The notes under the pieces were generated by a model. The model was not told the DNA's origin. It did not search any database and saw nothing but the letters and a program-made list of their open reading frames with translations. Both the position numbers and the translations under genes were made by a program. Positions 11,029 to 21,934 of a stretch of DNA of 64,000 nucleotides are shown one piece after another. This DNA comes from Zarea fungicola. Taxonomy: Eukaryota > Ascomycota > Sordariomycetes > Hypocreales > Cordycipitaceae. How positions within the stretch are numbered: position 1 is the first letter of the stretch; each line of letters begins with the position of its first letter. The stretch is from assembly GCA_900169235.1 (NCBI GenBank), contig FWCC01000007.1, positions 60,235 to 124,234 of the forward strand. Reading direction: 5' to 3'.

Positions 11029-13738
11029 TTATATGCGTGCGAATCCTGCCCGCTCCAGTTCCTCCCCGCTTGGCAGCATCGGCCTTCCCTGCATGGGAAA
11101 CGGCCAAAACAACGGGTTCTCGATATTCTCCGCCGCTGCCTGGAGTCCCGTCCCTTGCCCGGGCGACGTCGTGTTGGGATCGGCGACGATGCTTGCCGTA
11201 CCCCAGCGGCATATAAAGTCGTCCGCCATGACGTTGGGGGCGAAAAAGTTTAGGCTGCTCGTGTACGGCTTGAGCAGCTTCTCATAGTCATCCGGAACGG
11301 CCTTGACAGTTCCACCGACATCCACTTTAATGTTCCATTTGCTTGCCAGAAATCGTAGAATGTTGAGTGCCTGCTCCGCAAAGTGATGGCACGGCGCCAT
11401 CTCCTCCAAGTCGGCGATGCCCTGGCTCAGCGAGTCTGATACATGCGGGTCAATCTTGGCGCTGGCACCCATCGCGTCCGTGCCGCCGACGTTGGCGTCG
11501 GAGGATAGCCGGGTGGCGCCAATGGCGAGGTGCATAATGGTTGACGTGAGTACAAAGTACGGAACAAAAGATGGTGTTCGTTTTAGCGTATAGAGCTGCG
11601 AATACGACTTTAACAGGTTCTGGATGGCGTCGGCGGCCTGCGAGCAGACGTCCCTCGGCGCGACCTTGGAGCCAATGATGCGCAGCTTAATCAACGGTCT
11701 AAAGAGGAGAAGGATGGCGAAATGATAGTACATGCTGCAGAGCGTCAGCAAAAAAAAAGACAAAAAAACATGACTGCCAAGATGAAGTAGACTGTACTGT
11801 GCAAAGAGGACCGCTGGGGTAAAGTTATGCCCCAGCCGGAGTGCCTCGGGTATCCTGTCGTACCAGTTTAGGTACTCTGTGTAAATATTGAGTAAATCGC
11901 GTGCTGAAAGTGGCTTTCCCGGAGAGTGTAACATGTACAATGACTGGTGAACAAGTTCGCTCAACTCGCAAAAGCACTTGTACACGGATCGAACGTTGGA
12001 TGGCTGCTCCCATGATCGTTGTAATGGAGCACCTAGTTCATGTTAGACATTACTCCAAGGAAGACTGCAAAAAAAAAAAAACGAAAAGAAAAAGAAAAAG
12101 AAAAAGAAACGAACCGTCGTCGGTATAGGGAACCCATAGAGATGCCTCGATATCAGCAATGATGCCTGGTTTCATTGGTAATTGAGGGCAGCAAGAGCTC
12201 TGAGGAAGGGATCCCGTTGCAAGAGACCAGGCACTACCATCATGAAGATTAGCAACCAACAACAGACAACCAAGACGAGGAAAAAAGATGGCAAAAATAA
12301 AGAAAAAAAAAGCAAAGAAAAGGCCGCACATACTGGTCAAGGGCAAATGCACCCCAAAAGGTGGCCGACCGGACCGCAATCTCATCCACGTCAGTCGTAG
12401 CCGGTGTCTGGTGAAGACCCATCTCAATGGCCAGCCGGATACTCTGGCCGGCATAGTACCAGCTCTCCGAGTCTCGTCCACAGCTCGCCTCGCGGATGGA
12501 CATGATGCCCAGAGCCTGGATGACGGTCAGCGAATGCTGGTCCGACTCATCATTCAGCAGCCGCAGCGCCTCCTTGAAGAAGTGGTCGCCCGACGAGTAC
12601 GGATCGTTGGCAAACTCCCTCGTCATGGGCTGCGTGGAAAACCGACAGCCCAGGGCCAGCAGGGCATTGACCAGAATGGGCGAGCAGTATCGATGCCGCC
12701 CGTCTCGAAAGTCCCGGAGGAAATGCTCCTTGCTGAGGGACGCGAAAGTGGGGTACTCCCAGCAAAAGTACAGGGCCAGCAAATGATGGACCAGATTCAC
12801 GTCGCTTGTTATATTGGTCCACGTCCCGGACGAGCTGCCCTGCATCTCGGAGCCCGTGAGCGGTGAGAGGATCTGCTCCAGGCCGCGAAAGCGTGGGAGC
12901 TGCTGCTGCTGCTGCTGCTTCTGTTTCTCTGGTGGCCGCGCATCCGTCTCCATGTTTTCAGCCCAGTAGCCGGCTTGCGTCTGCGGTGGACCATGGAGCT
13001 CCGAGGCCATGCTCATGCTGTCGGCCACGGAATTGCTTCGTGTGGATGCGCTGCCAGCGCCGCCGGCCTGCTGCTGCTGCTGCTGCTGCTGCTGGGGATA
13101 CGCAGACGAGCCCGAGGCCAGGTTGCTGCCGAGCCAATCCGAAATGGTGTCGACCGAATGCCCGTTGCGGAGGCGCGTCAGCACATCCTCCCACAGGTTT
13201 GACCGCGCGAGGGCCGAAAAGACATGGTCGCTGGATCGCTGTCGATGGCGCAGCTGCTCAATTTCCGACCGCAGATTCTCCTTGGACTGGCGAATGGGGA
13301 TCTCGTAGAGGCACTCGACTTTTTGCGACTTGCAGCGTCCGCAAGGTTTACTGCCATCGCACTGTAGCAAAAGAGAGAAGAATAATGAAAATTAGCAACG
13401 CAAACAACGGCGACGGGCGAAAAGTCTGTAGATGATGACGAGTAGATTGAGAGCTTGCGAGGGGACAGAAAGACACAGGGCACACATACCTTGGCGCGCT
13501 TCTTGCGACATTCTGTACAGGCATTGGGTGTCACAATGCCTAGACCGCGACGCCGCTTCGAGTTTTGGGAGCTATGCGCCGTAGACGATGGACCAGCAGC
13601 GACTCGCGACGACGACGACGAGGGCGGCGGCTGAGGCGTGGCGGCCGACGTTGATGACTCGGACCGGCCTTGCGGCGTGCCACCGCTAGAGGGTTTGCTA
13701 GGCCCGGACGGCGTGCTTCCGCCGCTGTCGTTGTCCAT
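11029..13738 (-). CDS. Zn2Cys6 transcription factor, NirA/NIT4-like
   Basis: Five exons by my splicing: 13738-13490, 13361-12334, 12233-12115, 12032-11798 and 11734-11029, giving 778 residues with all phases consistent. The Zn2Cys6 DNA-binding cluster (about residues 74-102) is split by intron 1 between CTECRKKRAK and CDGSKPCGRC, and all six cysteines are present. It is followed by EIEQLRHRQ, a likely coiled-coil dimer segment, and by a conserved LWEDVLTRLRNG block seen in NirA-type regulators. A Q9 tract (about 173-181) and a second Gln run (about 227) lie in the low-complexity linker. The fungal-specific middle homology domain covers about 270-600. Intron 4 (11797-11735, 63 nt) is in frame and easily missed: reading through it adds 21 unlikely residues. 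Introns 2 and 3 have purine-rich sense-strand tracts in the genome (pyrimidine-rich in the transcript). The protein is likely nuclear; target genes are unknown. The NirA-like label reflects general resemblance and does not imply a nitrate role. Confidence 0.85.
12081..12110. repeat. A-rich hexamer repeat in an intron
   Basis: An imperfect AAAAAG array lies in the third intron of the Zn2Cys6 regulator (12114-12033). In the transcript it is a pyrimidine tract just downstream of the donor site. The branch-like CTAAC and the CTAG acceptor follow. Confidence 0.8.
13068..13094. repeat. (CTG)9 trinucleotide repeat encoding Gln
   Basis: Nine CTG units on the plus strand read as nine Gln codons (CAG) in the minus-strand regulator. 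A shorter interrupted CTG run at about 12901-12918 gives the second Gln tract. Length polymorphism between strains is likely. Confidence 0.95.
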
Positions 13739-15471
13739 TGGATCCAGCGACCGAGGCAATCACCAGGTTGGGCGCTGAAAGTAAACAACTGAAAACAATC
13801 GAGGAGGAACTCCGCAGTCAAAGAAGTAGAAGCGCCGAGGGGGGGAGAGATGAGGGGTCCAGCTGGAATGGCTGCGACATGGACCACCGGAGCTATATTA
13901 TCGGTCGGTTGGGCGGCGCCGAGGATACAGGAAAAAGGCGGCCCTCGCAGATGAAATGCGCTGGGCTTGGTAGAGGAGATGGTATAGTAATGAGCAACTT
14001 GGCGACATGTAATAGCGTGCCGCAAGGAAATCTGAGAAGTAGACGAAATCGCAGGGGGTAATGTCCGGCAGCGTGAGCCGTCTAGCGTCAATACTAGTCG
14101 ATTGATGCGGCCCCCAAGCCGAATAGGGTAGAGAGATCAATTGATGTGCCCCCGGAGGCTGGTCGTTTGAAAGGTAGAGATGGAAACAAGCTCAAGCGTG
14201 GTGGTCAAGTCGATGTTGGCTGGCTGCGGGGTGCGTGATTCTCGACATGACGGACGATGGAGCTTGGAAGCTATTTCAGCGGGGATCGTCGGCAGTGGCG
14301 GACCAGGGCTTGGAGCTCGAGGCAGTTCCCGTAGGAAAAGCAGACGGAGATGGGATGAGTCGTGTAGCTGTGGTGGATGATTTTGATGCCGTCAAGGGCG
14401 AGCCAGCTTCATGCACCGTATGATGTTTGCGGCAAGGGAAGCTGCTCTTATCTCGCAGCCAGATGAAACCCGGTGAAGAAGTATTGTCCACTGGGAACTT
14501 GTGTGGGGGAGATATGTTTTGGATTTCGGCCGAATTATGGTACAAGAATATACGTAGTCCTAACTGTGCTTCTAGCGCCTCAGCCCAGGTTCCAGACTGG
14601 TCTTTGGTGCTCCGTAACTACAAGACATTGCAAGTAACCCAGGAGAGATGAGGTAAAACCAACAGGCACGTTGGTCTTAATACCAGAACTGCATCAGCTC
14701 AAACTAACCTGACACTGATACACTTGTCCATTCCAAAGGACGGATATCCCAAGGCTTCTTTCAGCAGCACGTGGTCATGGCATTTCGACTTTCCCACTCT
14801 CAACCGTCATGACACTAGCAAACTAGTTAGCATGTTAGTGCCATTTGCCAAGCCCCAGCGCCTCCATCATGTCGTCATAGCAGTCTATCTCAGTCGCCCA
14901 GCGTTGGCCTTATCTTATCGGGGCAGATCTATTCCACCATTAACAATTGCATACTGAGATGGCAGTTTTCCATCTGCCATTTCCATGTTGTATGTGGCGG
15001 CAATGTAATGAGGGACGGTTCGAGCAACCGTCCGGCCGTCCGTTACTATGACTACAGTGAAAAGTCGGGAGCATTGAAATCCTAATAGCAGTTAGCTCTG
15101 CCATGGCAGGATTCATGATTCCTGATATTCTATTGGATGGAGCGTGGTTTCAATTATTTGCTTTTGCGCCCGACCTGTCCTGAGCCATCACAGTGGTGCT
15201 TGAAACCGGCAACTACAGGACAATTCGCAAAGGTTCCCTGTTGTTATTGCATGAGATAAAGTAATACTCTTGGCTTAGGCTGGCTGCGAGTAAAATACAC
15301 GACGAAATCCAAGCATAAAATTGCATTGACATTGGCCTTGACCTTTGAGTTTTCTCCCGTAAAGTTATTTTCCACGACTCTAGACTAAACGGTGTGTCAC
15401 GGTGGGAAAAAAAAGTCCGAGAATCTTTGTATTGCATGTATAAATGCGCAGCAGGTACAAATTTGCTACGC
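13739..15471. other. Intergenic region
   Basis: About 1.7 kb between the start of the regulator (minus) and the 3' end of the glycosidase gene (minus). It should contain the regulator's promoter. No coding region was recognised. Confidence 0.6.
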
Positions 15472-16932
15472 CTATGGACGTGTCAAGTGCAACAGATAGC
15501 TTTGACCCTCGCCAATACCCACATCAAGTCCTGCGGAAACGTTGCCCCAAAAGTTGTCGTTCCAGACGTCAAAGACATTGTACGGCGCCTGGATGCCAAG
15601 GTCCGCGTACGAAATCGTCATGTGCTGCGAGCCCGTCGTCTTTGTTCCAAACCCGCCCTGGCCAAGGTCCGGTCCGTAGTTGACCAGCAGCACCACAGCC
15701 TCGCCCGACGGACTAGGCCCCGCGATCCAGGCCTGGAGCTGCTTGGCAGCCTGGCCACCAGTCCCCGGATTTCTCGGCTGGATGGGGTACTTTGCTGTAA
15801 AGGCCGTAATGGCCTGCACGTTGGGATGGGTGAGGAAGTTGGCGCCGGCGCTCGTCAGCTTGGTGAGGTCGTCACCGAGGATGAGGTTCGCCCCGGCAGC
15901 GATCCACTGGGAAATCATGGTCCGCTGCTGATCGGCGCTGATGCCGCTCAGCGACGGGTCATTGGCGACGTAGAGATTATCCAGATCGGGGTGCACGTTG
16001 ACGGTGCTGAAAAACTGCAGCGCCGTGACGACCCACTGGCGATAGTTCTCGGCGGCGCGCTGCACCGTGGCCCATGACACGAATGTCTTGGAGTTGCTGT
16101 TGTTGATGTCTTGGTCGGTCCTCATTGAATCGGCATTCTGGTTCCAGATGTTAAAGTACTTTTGCGTACGGTCAAGCTTCCAAGAAATATCTAGTCTCAT
16201 TTGACGTCCACTCTGTGCAATAGCCTTGTGCCAGGCAATGACCTCCCCGCTGGTATCAGGACTGAGGGTTTGGCCGTTATCTGGGGAGCCAGGGGTGATG
16301 AAATCGAGCTTAATAAAGTCAATGCCCCTATCAAAAAGTTAGCAAAAAAAAAAAATCATGTCCATCCAAATGATATCTCACCAAGACGCGAATTGGCTGG
16401 CCACCGAGTTGAACCACAGCTGCGTGGCTGGCTTGGTGTAGTCCCAATTGCAACGCGCGAGACCATTATTGCCAGAGCAGACCGAGCCAATGGTGGAGCT
16501 GCTTCCAAGGATAGTTTTACCCTGGTCTGCGATGAAGCCGCCGGGGACAACGTAGACTCCAAGCTTCAGACCCTGTCCGTGCAGGTGGGTGGCGAGACCG
16601 GGCAAGTCTGGGAACACGGACGTGTCGGGAATAAGCCGACCGTTGGCGTCGCCGTTGCCGCCCACGGACCAGCCCGAATCCAAGCTACAATACGTGTACT
16701 GTCCGGCCGCGAGCTGCGACGAGGCCAGGACGTCACATTGGGCCTGCACATGCGCCTGGTCGAATTTCCAGCCTGGCACCGCGGGGCCGTTGGCTTGGAG
16801 GCCAAACGAGTTCCAACCGCGAGCCGGAGCGTTGAAGCCGTTGGGTGTAGTTCCGTACGTGAGGACCTTGAGCGCGGGTTGAGCGGCGGCAACCCCAGCC
16901 AGGGTCGCCAGGACGGGCAGTGTAGCAACCAT
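15472..16932 (-). CDS. Secreted alpha-galactosidase-like glycosidase (GH27 type)
   Basis: Two exons, 16932-16382 and 16327-15472, with a 54 nt intron (GTGAGA donor, GCTAAC branch, GATAG acceptor), giving 468 residues. The N-terminus MVATLPVLATLAGVAAAQP is a clear signal peptide, so the enzyme is exported. GH27 landmarks in order are GWNSFG (about residue 40), LDSGWS (about 80), the nucleophile motif FIKLDF just after the splice junction, and an acid/base-like region around SMRTDQDI (about 250). The second half ends in a beta-rich domain rich in Gly and Asn, as in GH27 C-terminal domains. The expected reaction is hydrolysis of terminal alpha-galactosides in plant or microbial polymers. Several motifs differ from classical alpha-galactosidases, so the substrate is uncertain. 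A TATATAAA box lies about 81 nt upstream of the ATG. Confidence 0.85.
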
Positions 16933-18565
16933 TTTTTACACAAACAAGATTGTCCAGAGCTGGATTGCTGCCCTGTCTCAAGAATTGTTTTCATGTCGTA
17001 TTTGAAGCTCTCTTTATATATTTTCGGTCAAGACCCAGCTGTCACATTTGGAACCCCAGAAGCGGGACGAACCACTGTAAGCTGACTGACGCCCTGTTAC
17101 GCCCTAGCCGAAACCACGGCAGTGGTGGCTTGATGACGTTGAGTGAACGGACATTATTTCGGAATTTTGCCATCGTGGTTTGGCTTTGTCTGCGCATCTT
17201 CCCCAGATTCGGGTTGGCGGCGGAACTACTGGTCTTCGTCGGCAGGCCATGGTTGTACGTGTCACCTTTGAGAAGCGGAGTCCTTTTTGCCTACTTGCCA
17301 TTGTGCCAAGAGCAGACAATGGCGAGGGCTTCCTGGCGACTCTATTTATGGTAACTCGTCTTCTGTATTACACGCACGGCAATGACCAAGTCTATAGCAA
17401 TGAGTGCTTATTGCTCTTGCAGGGATACCAATAACCTTAACTAGCAAGCAGACTCTGTGGAGTACTGGGTAAGCTCCCGAAACAGTGGCTGCAAGCTGCC
17501 AGCCTGGCTTCTTCGAGCATGATGGCCGATTCAACACGGAAGCCAGAATCATGTGCCCACTCTGGAGGTGGCGCTTTGCGGGCATTTCTTAGTCTGGTAC
17601 AGATCAAAGAGGCGAGGAATTTGTATCGGATTCGGGGGAAAACTCGGCAGGAAATTCGGGGAGGAACTCGGTACTGGAACTTGGTGATCAGCAAAGAAAC
17701 GGCCTGCGGGGAACTATGAGTCTTGGCACCAGTTACCACAAACATGCTGCATCTAAGCAGACGCAATAGGTTCCAGCACAAAGACAAGAGTAAAGCTAGA
17801 GGGCTGGACATCTCCACCTTGAAACAGCACCCAATGGCAAAAAAGACTGTTGGAACCACATGGTTGCCCCTGGTTCATAATGCATCATAATACTACCAAA
17901 AAGGGATTACTTCCTATATTAATCTTAATATACAATCTCCACGTAAGCTTTATTAAAACTTTTATACCTACTAATCGCTTTATACATAGGAGGAATTACC
18001 GATAGCTACTTGCAGGGTAATCTTGGTTTCGGCCTCCCGAGCGCTTTTCGGGTTCACGAGTCAGGTTTCGTTCTGCTTACTGGTACCATCCCATCGCCAG
18101 CACCTTGGCGACATGCAAAATGTGAGAAAAATATAGTCATTACAGCTTTGATACCATAAACAAGTTAAAACTAAGTAAAAGTTAGCATCCTTATTTCTAC
18201 TTTTAATACGCTGTGCTTTGGATCACTGGTGCCACCAACACACTCGTCTGTTGGGAGTATCTGCAGGCTCAGGCAATGTGCTTACTCTCCACTTCTAGGC
18301 ACCATAGTGCTTTGGCGGTAGTAAATACTGCTCAGCAAGAGAATGGGCCATAAAGGGATTTCTGTTCCAAGTGTTGCATTCGAAATTGGCTTTCAAGCAT
18401 GACCCTTGAAACTCGGGAGCCATATGCGCCGTACAACTGCTTCCATGTCTCAGTGCAGGGCGGGGATGCTGACCACTCACACGGCACACCAGTCCAGCCT
18501 CGAGCTTGATTGATTTCCAACACCAACACACCCTACTGTCCGCCTGGTAACCTGCCCCGGCCGTA
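16933..18565. other. Intergenic region with an AT-rich patch
   Basis: Divergent spacer between the glycosidase (minus) and the APH-like gene (plus). The segment 17880-18220 is markedly AT-rich, with runs such as CTTAATATAC and TTATACATAGG, and could be a decayed repeat. No gene was recognised. Confidence 0.55.
17013..17020 (-). promoter_or_regulatory. TATA box of the GH27-type gene
   Basis: TATATAAA on the minus strand, about 81 nt upstream of the ATG at 16932, a normal distance for an inducible fungal secreted-enzyme gene. Confidence 0.6.
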
Positions 18566-19982
18566 ATGCGACCGCGGATGCAATTTGACGATGTTGCGTG
18601 GGAGGAGAGCGAACGAATCGAACGCGAGTGGATAGAGTCTCTTTTTGAGGAGTCGACACTGCGGGCAAATTGGCGATTTCATAGTGAAGCATCGACGTGG
18701 TACCCCCACGTCGATGTGCGATCCAAGGGCTGGCGCTTTCAACGCTATATTCCGCATGAAGTTTCAAGATGGTGGCTCGGCTGTGATTCGATTTCCTAAA
18801 CCTGGCGTTACAATGTTCCCCGAGGAAAAGATTCGCAATGAGGTCGCCATGATCAAGTACATCCAAGACCACACCACCATACCGGTCCCCTTTATTCTTC
18901 ACTGGGGTACTAAAGAGGAAGGTCCGCTTGGATTAGGCCCTTTTATTATCATGGAGTACATAAACCATGAGATGGATATGGGAGCGGCTCTCAATACGGC
19001 AGGCCGTAAGCCCCAAGATCGGCCACTTCTCGACCCGAATATTGACCCAGCCAAGTTGGAAATGCTCTACCGCCAGGTGGCAAATATTCTACTTCAGCTT
19101 TCTACTTTAGAGCTCCCCGCCATAGGGTCTCTGCAACAGACTGATGAGTTCTCATGGGGTGTGACGCACCGGCCATTGTCCATCCATATGAACGAACTGG
19201 TTAGGTTGGGAACCCTTCCAAGAGCGAAATTGCCTAATACCAGCTTTAATTCTTCATTGGACTATTTTAAAAGTCTTTCGCAACTACATCTAGACCATTT
19301 AACTTGGCAACGGAATGATGCCGTAGAGTCGGAGACAGATTGCCAGCGAAAGTACATTGCTAGGCACTTATTCCAAAAGCTCATCAGTAAAGAGAGACTG
19401 TTTTCTAATATGAATAACAATGGACCGTTCAAAATCTGGTGTGATGACTTACGACCGTCGAATATATTGCTTGACGCGAATCTACAAATTGTTGGGGTTA
19501 TTGACTGGGAATTCGCGTATGCCGCACCCGCCGAGTTCTCGTCTGCACCACCATGGTGGCTGCTTCTCGAACAGCCAGAATATTGGCCAAATGGTATGGA
19601 TGAGTGGTCGACTATATACGAAAGTCGCTTGCAGACGTTCTTGGGAGTTCTAGAAGAATCTGAAGCATCGGCTATCGCGCAGGGCACGTTGCAGGATGGT
19701 ACGCAGCTTTCTCGCTTAATGCGGCATAGCTGGGATGAAGGTGAATTTTGGATTGTGTATGCTGCTCGAAAGAACTTTGCTTTTGATGCCATCTTTTGGA
19801 AGAAGTTGGATCCAAAATTCTTTGGCCCTGGAGGATCACCCGACGATGTTTGGAAGCAGAGACTTGGCCTGCTCGATGAACGAGTAAAGGACCAGATGGA
19901 GTCGTTTCTCGAGAAAAAGTTGAAGGATTGCGAGACGAGGGCATTGGCATGGGAACCGGATGAGTTGAGTCTCGGGCCATAG
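18566..19982 (+). CDS. APH-family phosphotransferase-like protein with an apparent frameshift
   Basis: The main frame runs from about 18645 to 19982 and matches the large fungal family with an aminoglycoside phosphotransferase/choline kinase fold (PF01636). Visible landmarks are GAFNAIFRMKFQDGGSAVIRFP (N-lobe strands with the ATP-loop region), the hinge-like FIIMEYI, the catalytic-loop equivalent WCDDLRPSNILLD, and the metal-binding VIDWEFAYA. The matching N-terminus, MRPRMQFDDVAWEESERI, lies in a different frame from the ATG at 18566. The two frames would join if one base were absent from the AAA at 18667-18669. As written, translation from 18566 leaves the family frame there; the next ATG in the main frame is at 18714 and would drop the family's usual N-terminal helix. 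The choices are a sequencing or assembly error, a strain-specific null allele, or a shorter functional protein. Substrates of this fungal family are mostly unknown. No intron is apparent. Confidence 0.75.
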
Positions 19983-20286
19983 ACCTAGGTAGATTAGCGG
20001 TAACTCGCTGGCAGGGGCTAAAAATGTGTCACGAAGATCTTGAACATCAATAACATTTCTCGCATTCAACAAAGAGTAAACTATGCATCTAATACAATCA
20101 CGTAAAATATACCGTTTTGTGGATTCTATTTTGACTCGAAAATAGCATGCAACTGGCTAAAACCCTGGAAAATTACTTCTGCTCCGCCACTGTTGGCTGT
20201 CAGGAGTCATTTCGAGGAAAACTACCCGTTATACGCTGCTATGGAGGTGGCGGCTTAGACCCTGGAGGTCTACAGACTACTTCCCA
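19983..20286. other. Short convergent spacer
   Basis: About 300 bp between the 3' ends of the APH-like gene (plus) and the 8-Cys secreted protein gene (minus). It should hold both terminators. Confidence 0.6.
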
Positions 20287-20764
20287 CTACTCCTTGTCCG
20301 ATGCCTCCAATTCCAATACAGGACTACCTTGCACCTCAACTTCATGATCATGTTCATCTCTCTTGTTGCATTTAGGACAGCCGAAAGGGGAGACACACTT
20401 GCAGTAAATGCTACATTGGTACAGGTAGCTCTGATACTGCAAGGTGCCCGTGAAAAGAGTGCAGTGGTATCGATACGGGCCGACTAAGCAGACGTTGTTG
20501 TAACCGTAGTCACAGTGGATATCGTATTCCTCAATATCCGTACTAGGACCCTTGGCAACGTCTACCTCCGACGTTGTGTTTGTAGGCGTAGACTCAACAG
20601 GCAAAGACGCCGCTAAGCTCTGGCCGATCAGGGCTGTTGTAACTAAAATATCGTGACCCAATTAGCTTTGTAATTTGTCCCAACAGTTTCGCAACTCTAA
20701 AGTTGAAGGCTTCATGTCGGAACAGTACAATAAGGCGTATCATACCTGCGAGCAAAAGCTTCAT
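20287..20764 (-). CDS. Small secreted cysteine-rich protein (8 Cys)
   Basis: Two exons: a 19 nt first exon (20764-20746, ATGAAGCTTTTGCTCGCAG) and 20642-20287, separated by a 103 nt intron with GTATGA donor and TTTTAG acceptor. The product has 124 residues. Splicing creates a convincing signal peptide beginning MKLLLAVTTALIGQSLAAS; without it the main frame has no good start. A Thr/Asp-rich stretch (about 22-45) precedes a core with eight cysteines between about residues 50 and 100, an even number compatible with four disulfides. The tail is charged and His/Glu-rich. No family was recognised; length, secretion and Cys content resemble fungal effectors or surface-active peptides. A TATAAAAG box lies about 103 nt upstream of the ATG. 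Confidence 0.8.
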
Positions 20765-21934
20765 GTTGATAATGAGATGCAGAAGTCCAATGAGCACAAT
20801 AAAGAGATGGTATATTGAATGTAAGCTGGAGTGAAGTTTACTTTTCACAACTGTGCGGAAGGCTGACTTTTATAGAGAGAACCAACATCAGGACTTGCCG
20901 ATATTACAGAAGTACTGGTGATGCCTATACATTTCTCGTCTTAATTTCGGTAAACGCCCACAAATTGAGCGAAGCGGTTCTTGCGTCACCATTTCATTCT
21001 CCCCTTTCTCACTTCTCTCATAGTAGCTGGCCGGGAAATAAGTAGCCCACCGCCGTAAGCTGACAAGTGGCCGCTTTACATTTGTTCATGATTGATTCGG
21101 CACTTCGCCTTTGCACTCCTGCCAGGTTAAAATGGGCCGTAGGGCTGTGCCGGAAGTCTAGCCGCGACCAGAGCCAGGATGAACGGGGCTGGCCAATGAG
21201 CGGGACTAGATGCGGCAAAATTAGACTGCTTCGTTTGTTACGACTTCCTTACGGTACATTTAATAGTTTGTTAGGCTCTTCAAACAACTACCCTCGGCCG
21301 TTCCAGGTCAACAGTTATGACGATGGCTATCCTTGGAAGTGATATTGTAAGGAGCATGGACCTAACAATCAAGGTATCGGAAGATGACCATTCATGAGAT
21401 TAGATAATAAGCCTTGCTAAGATTTTATAGAAAACATCGATCCTCCTGAAGCAGACTGATATTGGAGGCGAGTAATATCGGAGAGTTGGTCAACTTGTGG
21501 GTAAAGCCCGGTCATTTTCTGAAAAGTGGCTTTTGGTATTTAGACTTTTGGTGGCGAAAGTGTAGTTTCTTCGATCCACAACTCCGGAATCTCCTTTGCC
21601 GCGACTATGTTATCCAGGTCTTTTGCTCGGCTCGGTAAATAACCACAAGCTCCACCGACTTTACTTGTACACGATCATGGAGGGCAGCCCTCGTTTGCGG
21701 CCCATCATAATTTAGTGTTGCTCGAGGCAATGATACAATAGGTCCTGTATACGACGGTTCCGGTTCAAACTCCGTAGCTGCTCCGCTGTCACTCCAAACC
21801 TACTACTCCGCAAGTCCACACCTGGCTTATTATTCACCTGGTCCACGGCTCTTCATTGAACTGATAACCCACCACTAACAGTCACCGCGAGATACCAGAC
21901 AACGTTCTGCCTTTCCGACATAGCAGGTATCAAA
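20765..21934. other. Divergent intergenic region
   Basis: About 1.2 kb between the 8-Cys secreted protein gene (minus) and the carboxylesterase gene (plus). No coding sequence was recognised. Confidence 0.6.
20867..20874 (-). promoter_or_regulatory. TATA box of the 8-Cys secreted protein gene
   Basis: TATAAAAG read on the minus strand, about 103 nt upstream of the ATG at 20764. Its presence supports the tiny first exon as the true 5' end. Confidence 0.6.

Noticed and set aside
12863..13435. 190-codon plus-strand frame
   Set aside because: Antisense to the Gln-repeat and Zn2Cys6 exons of the regulator; Ala and Leu runs come from the CTG repeats.
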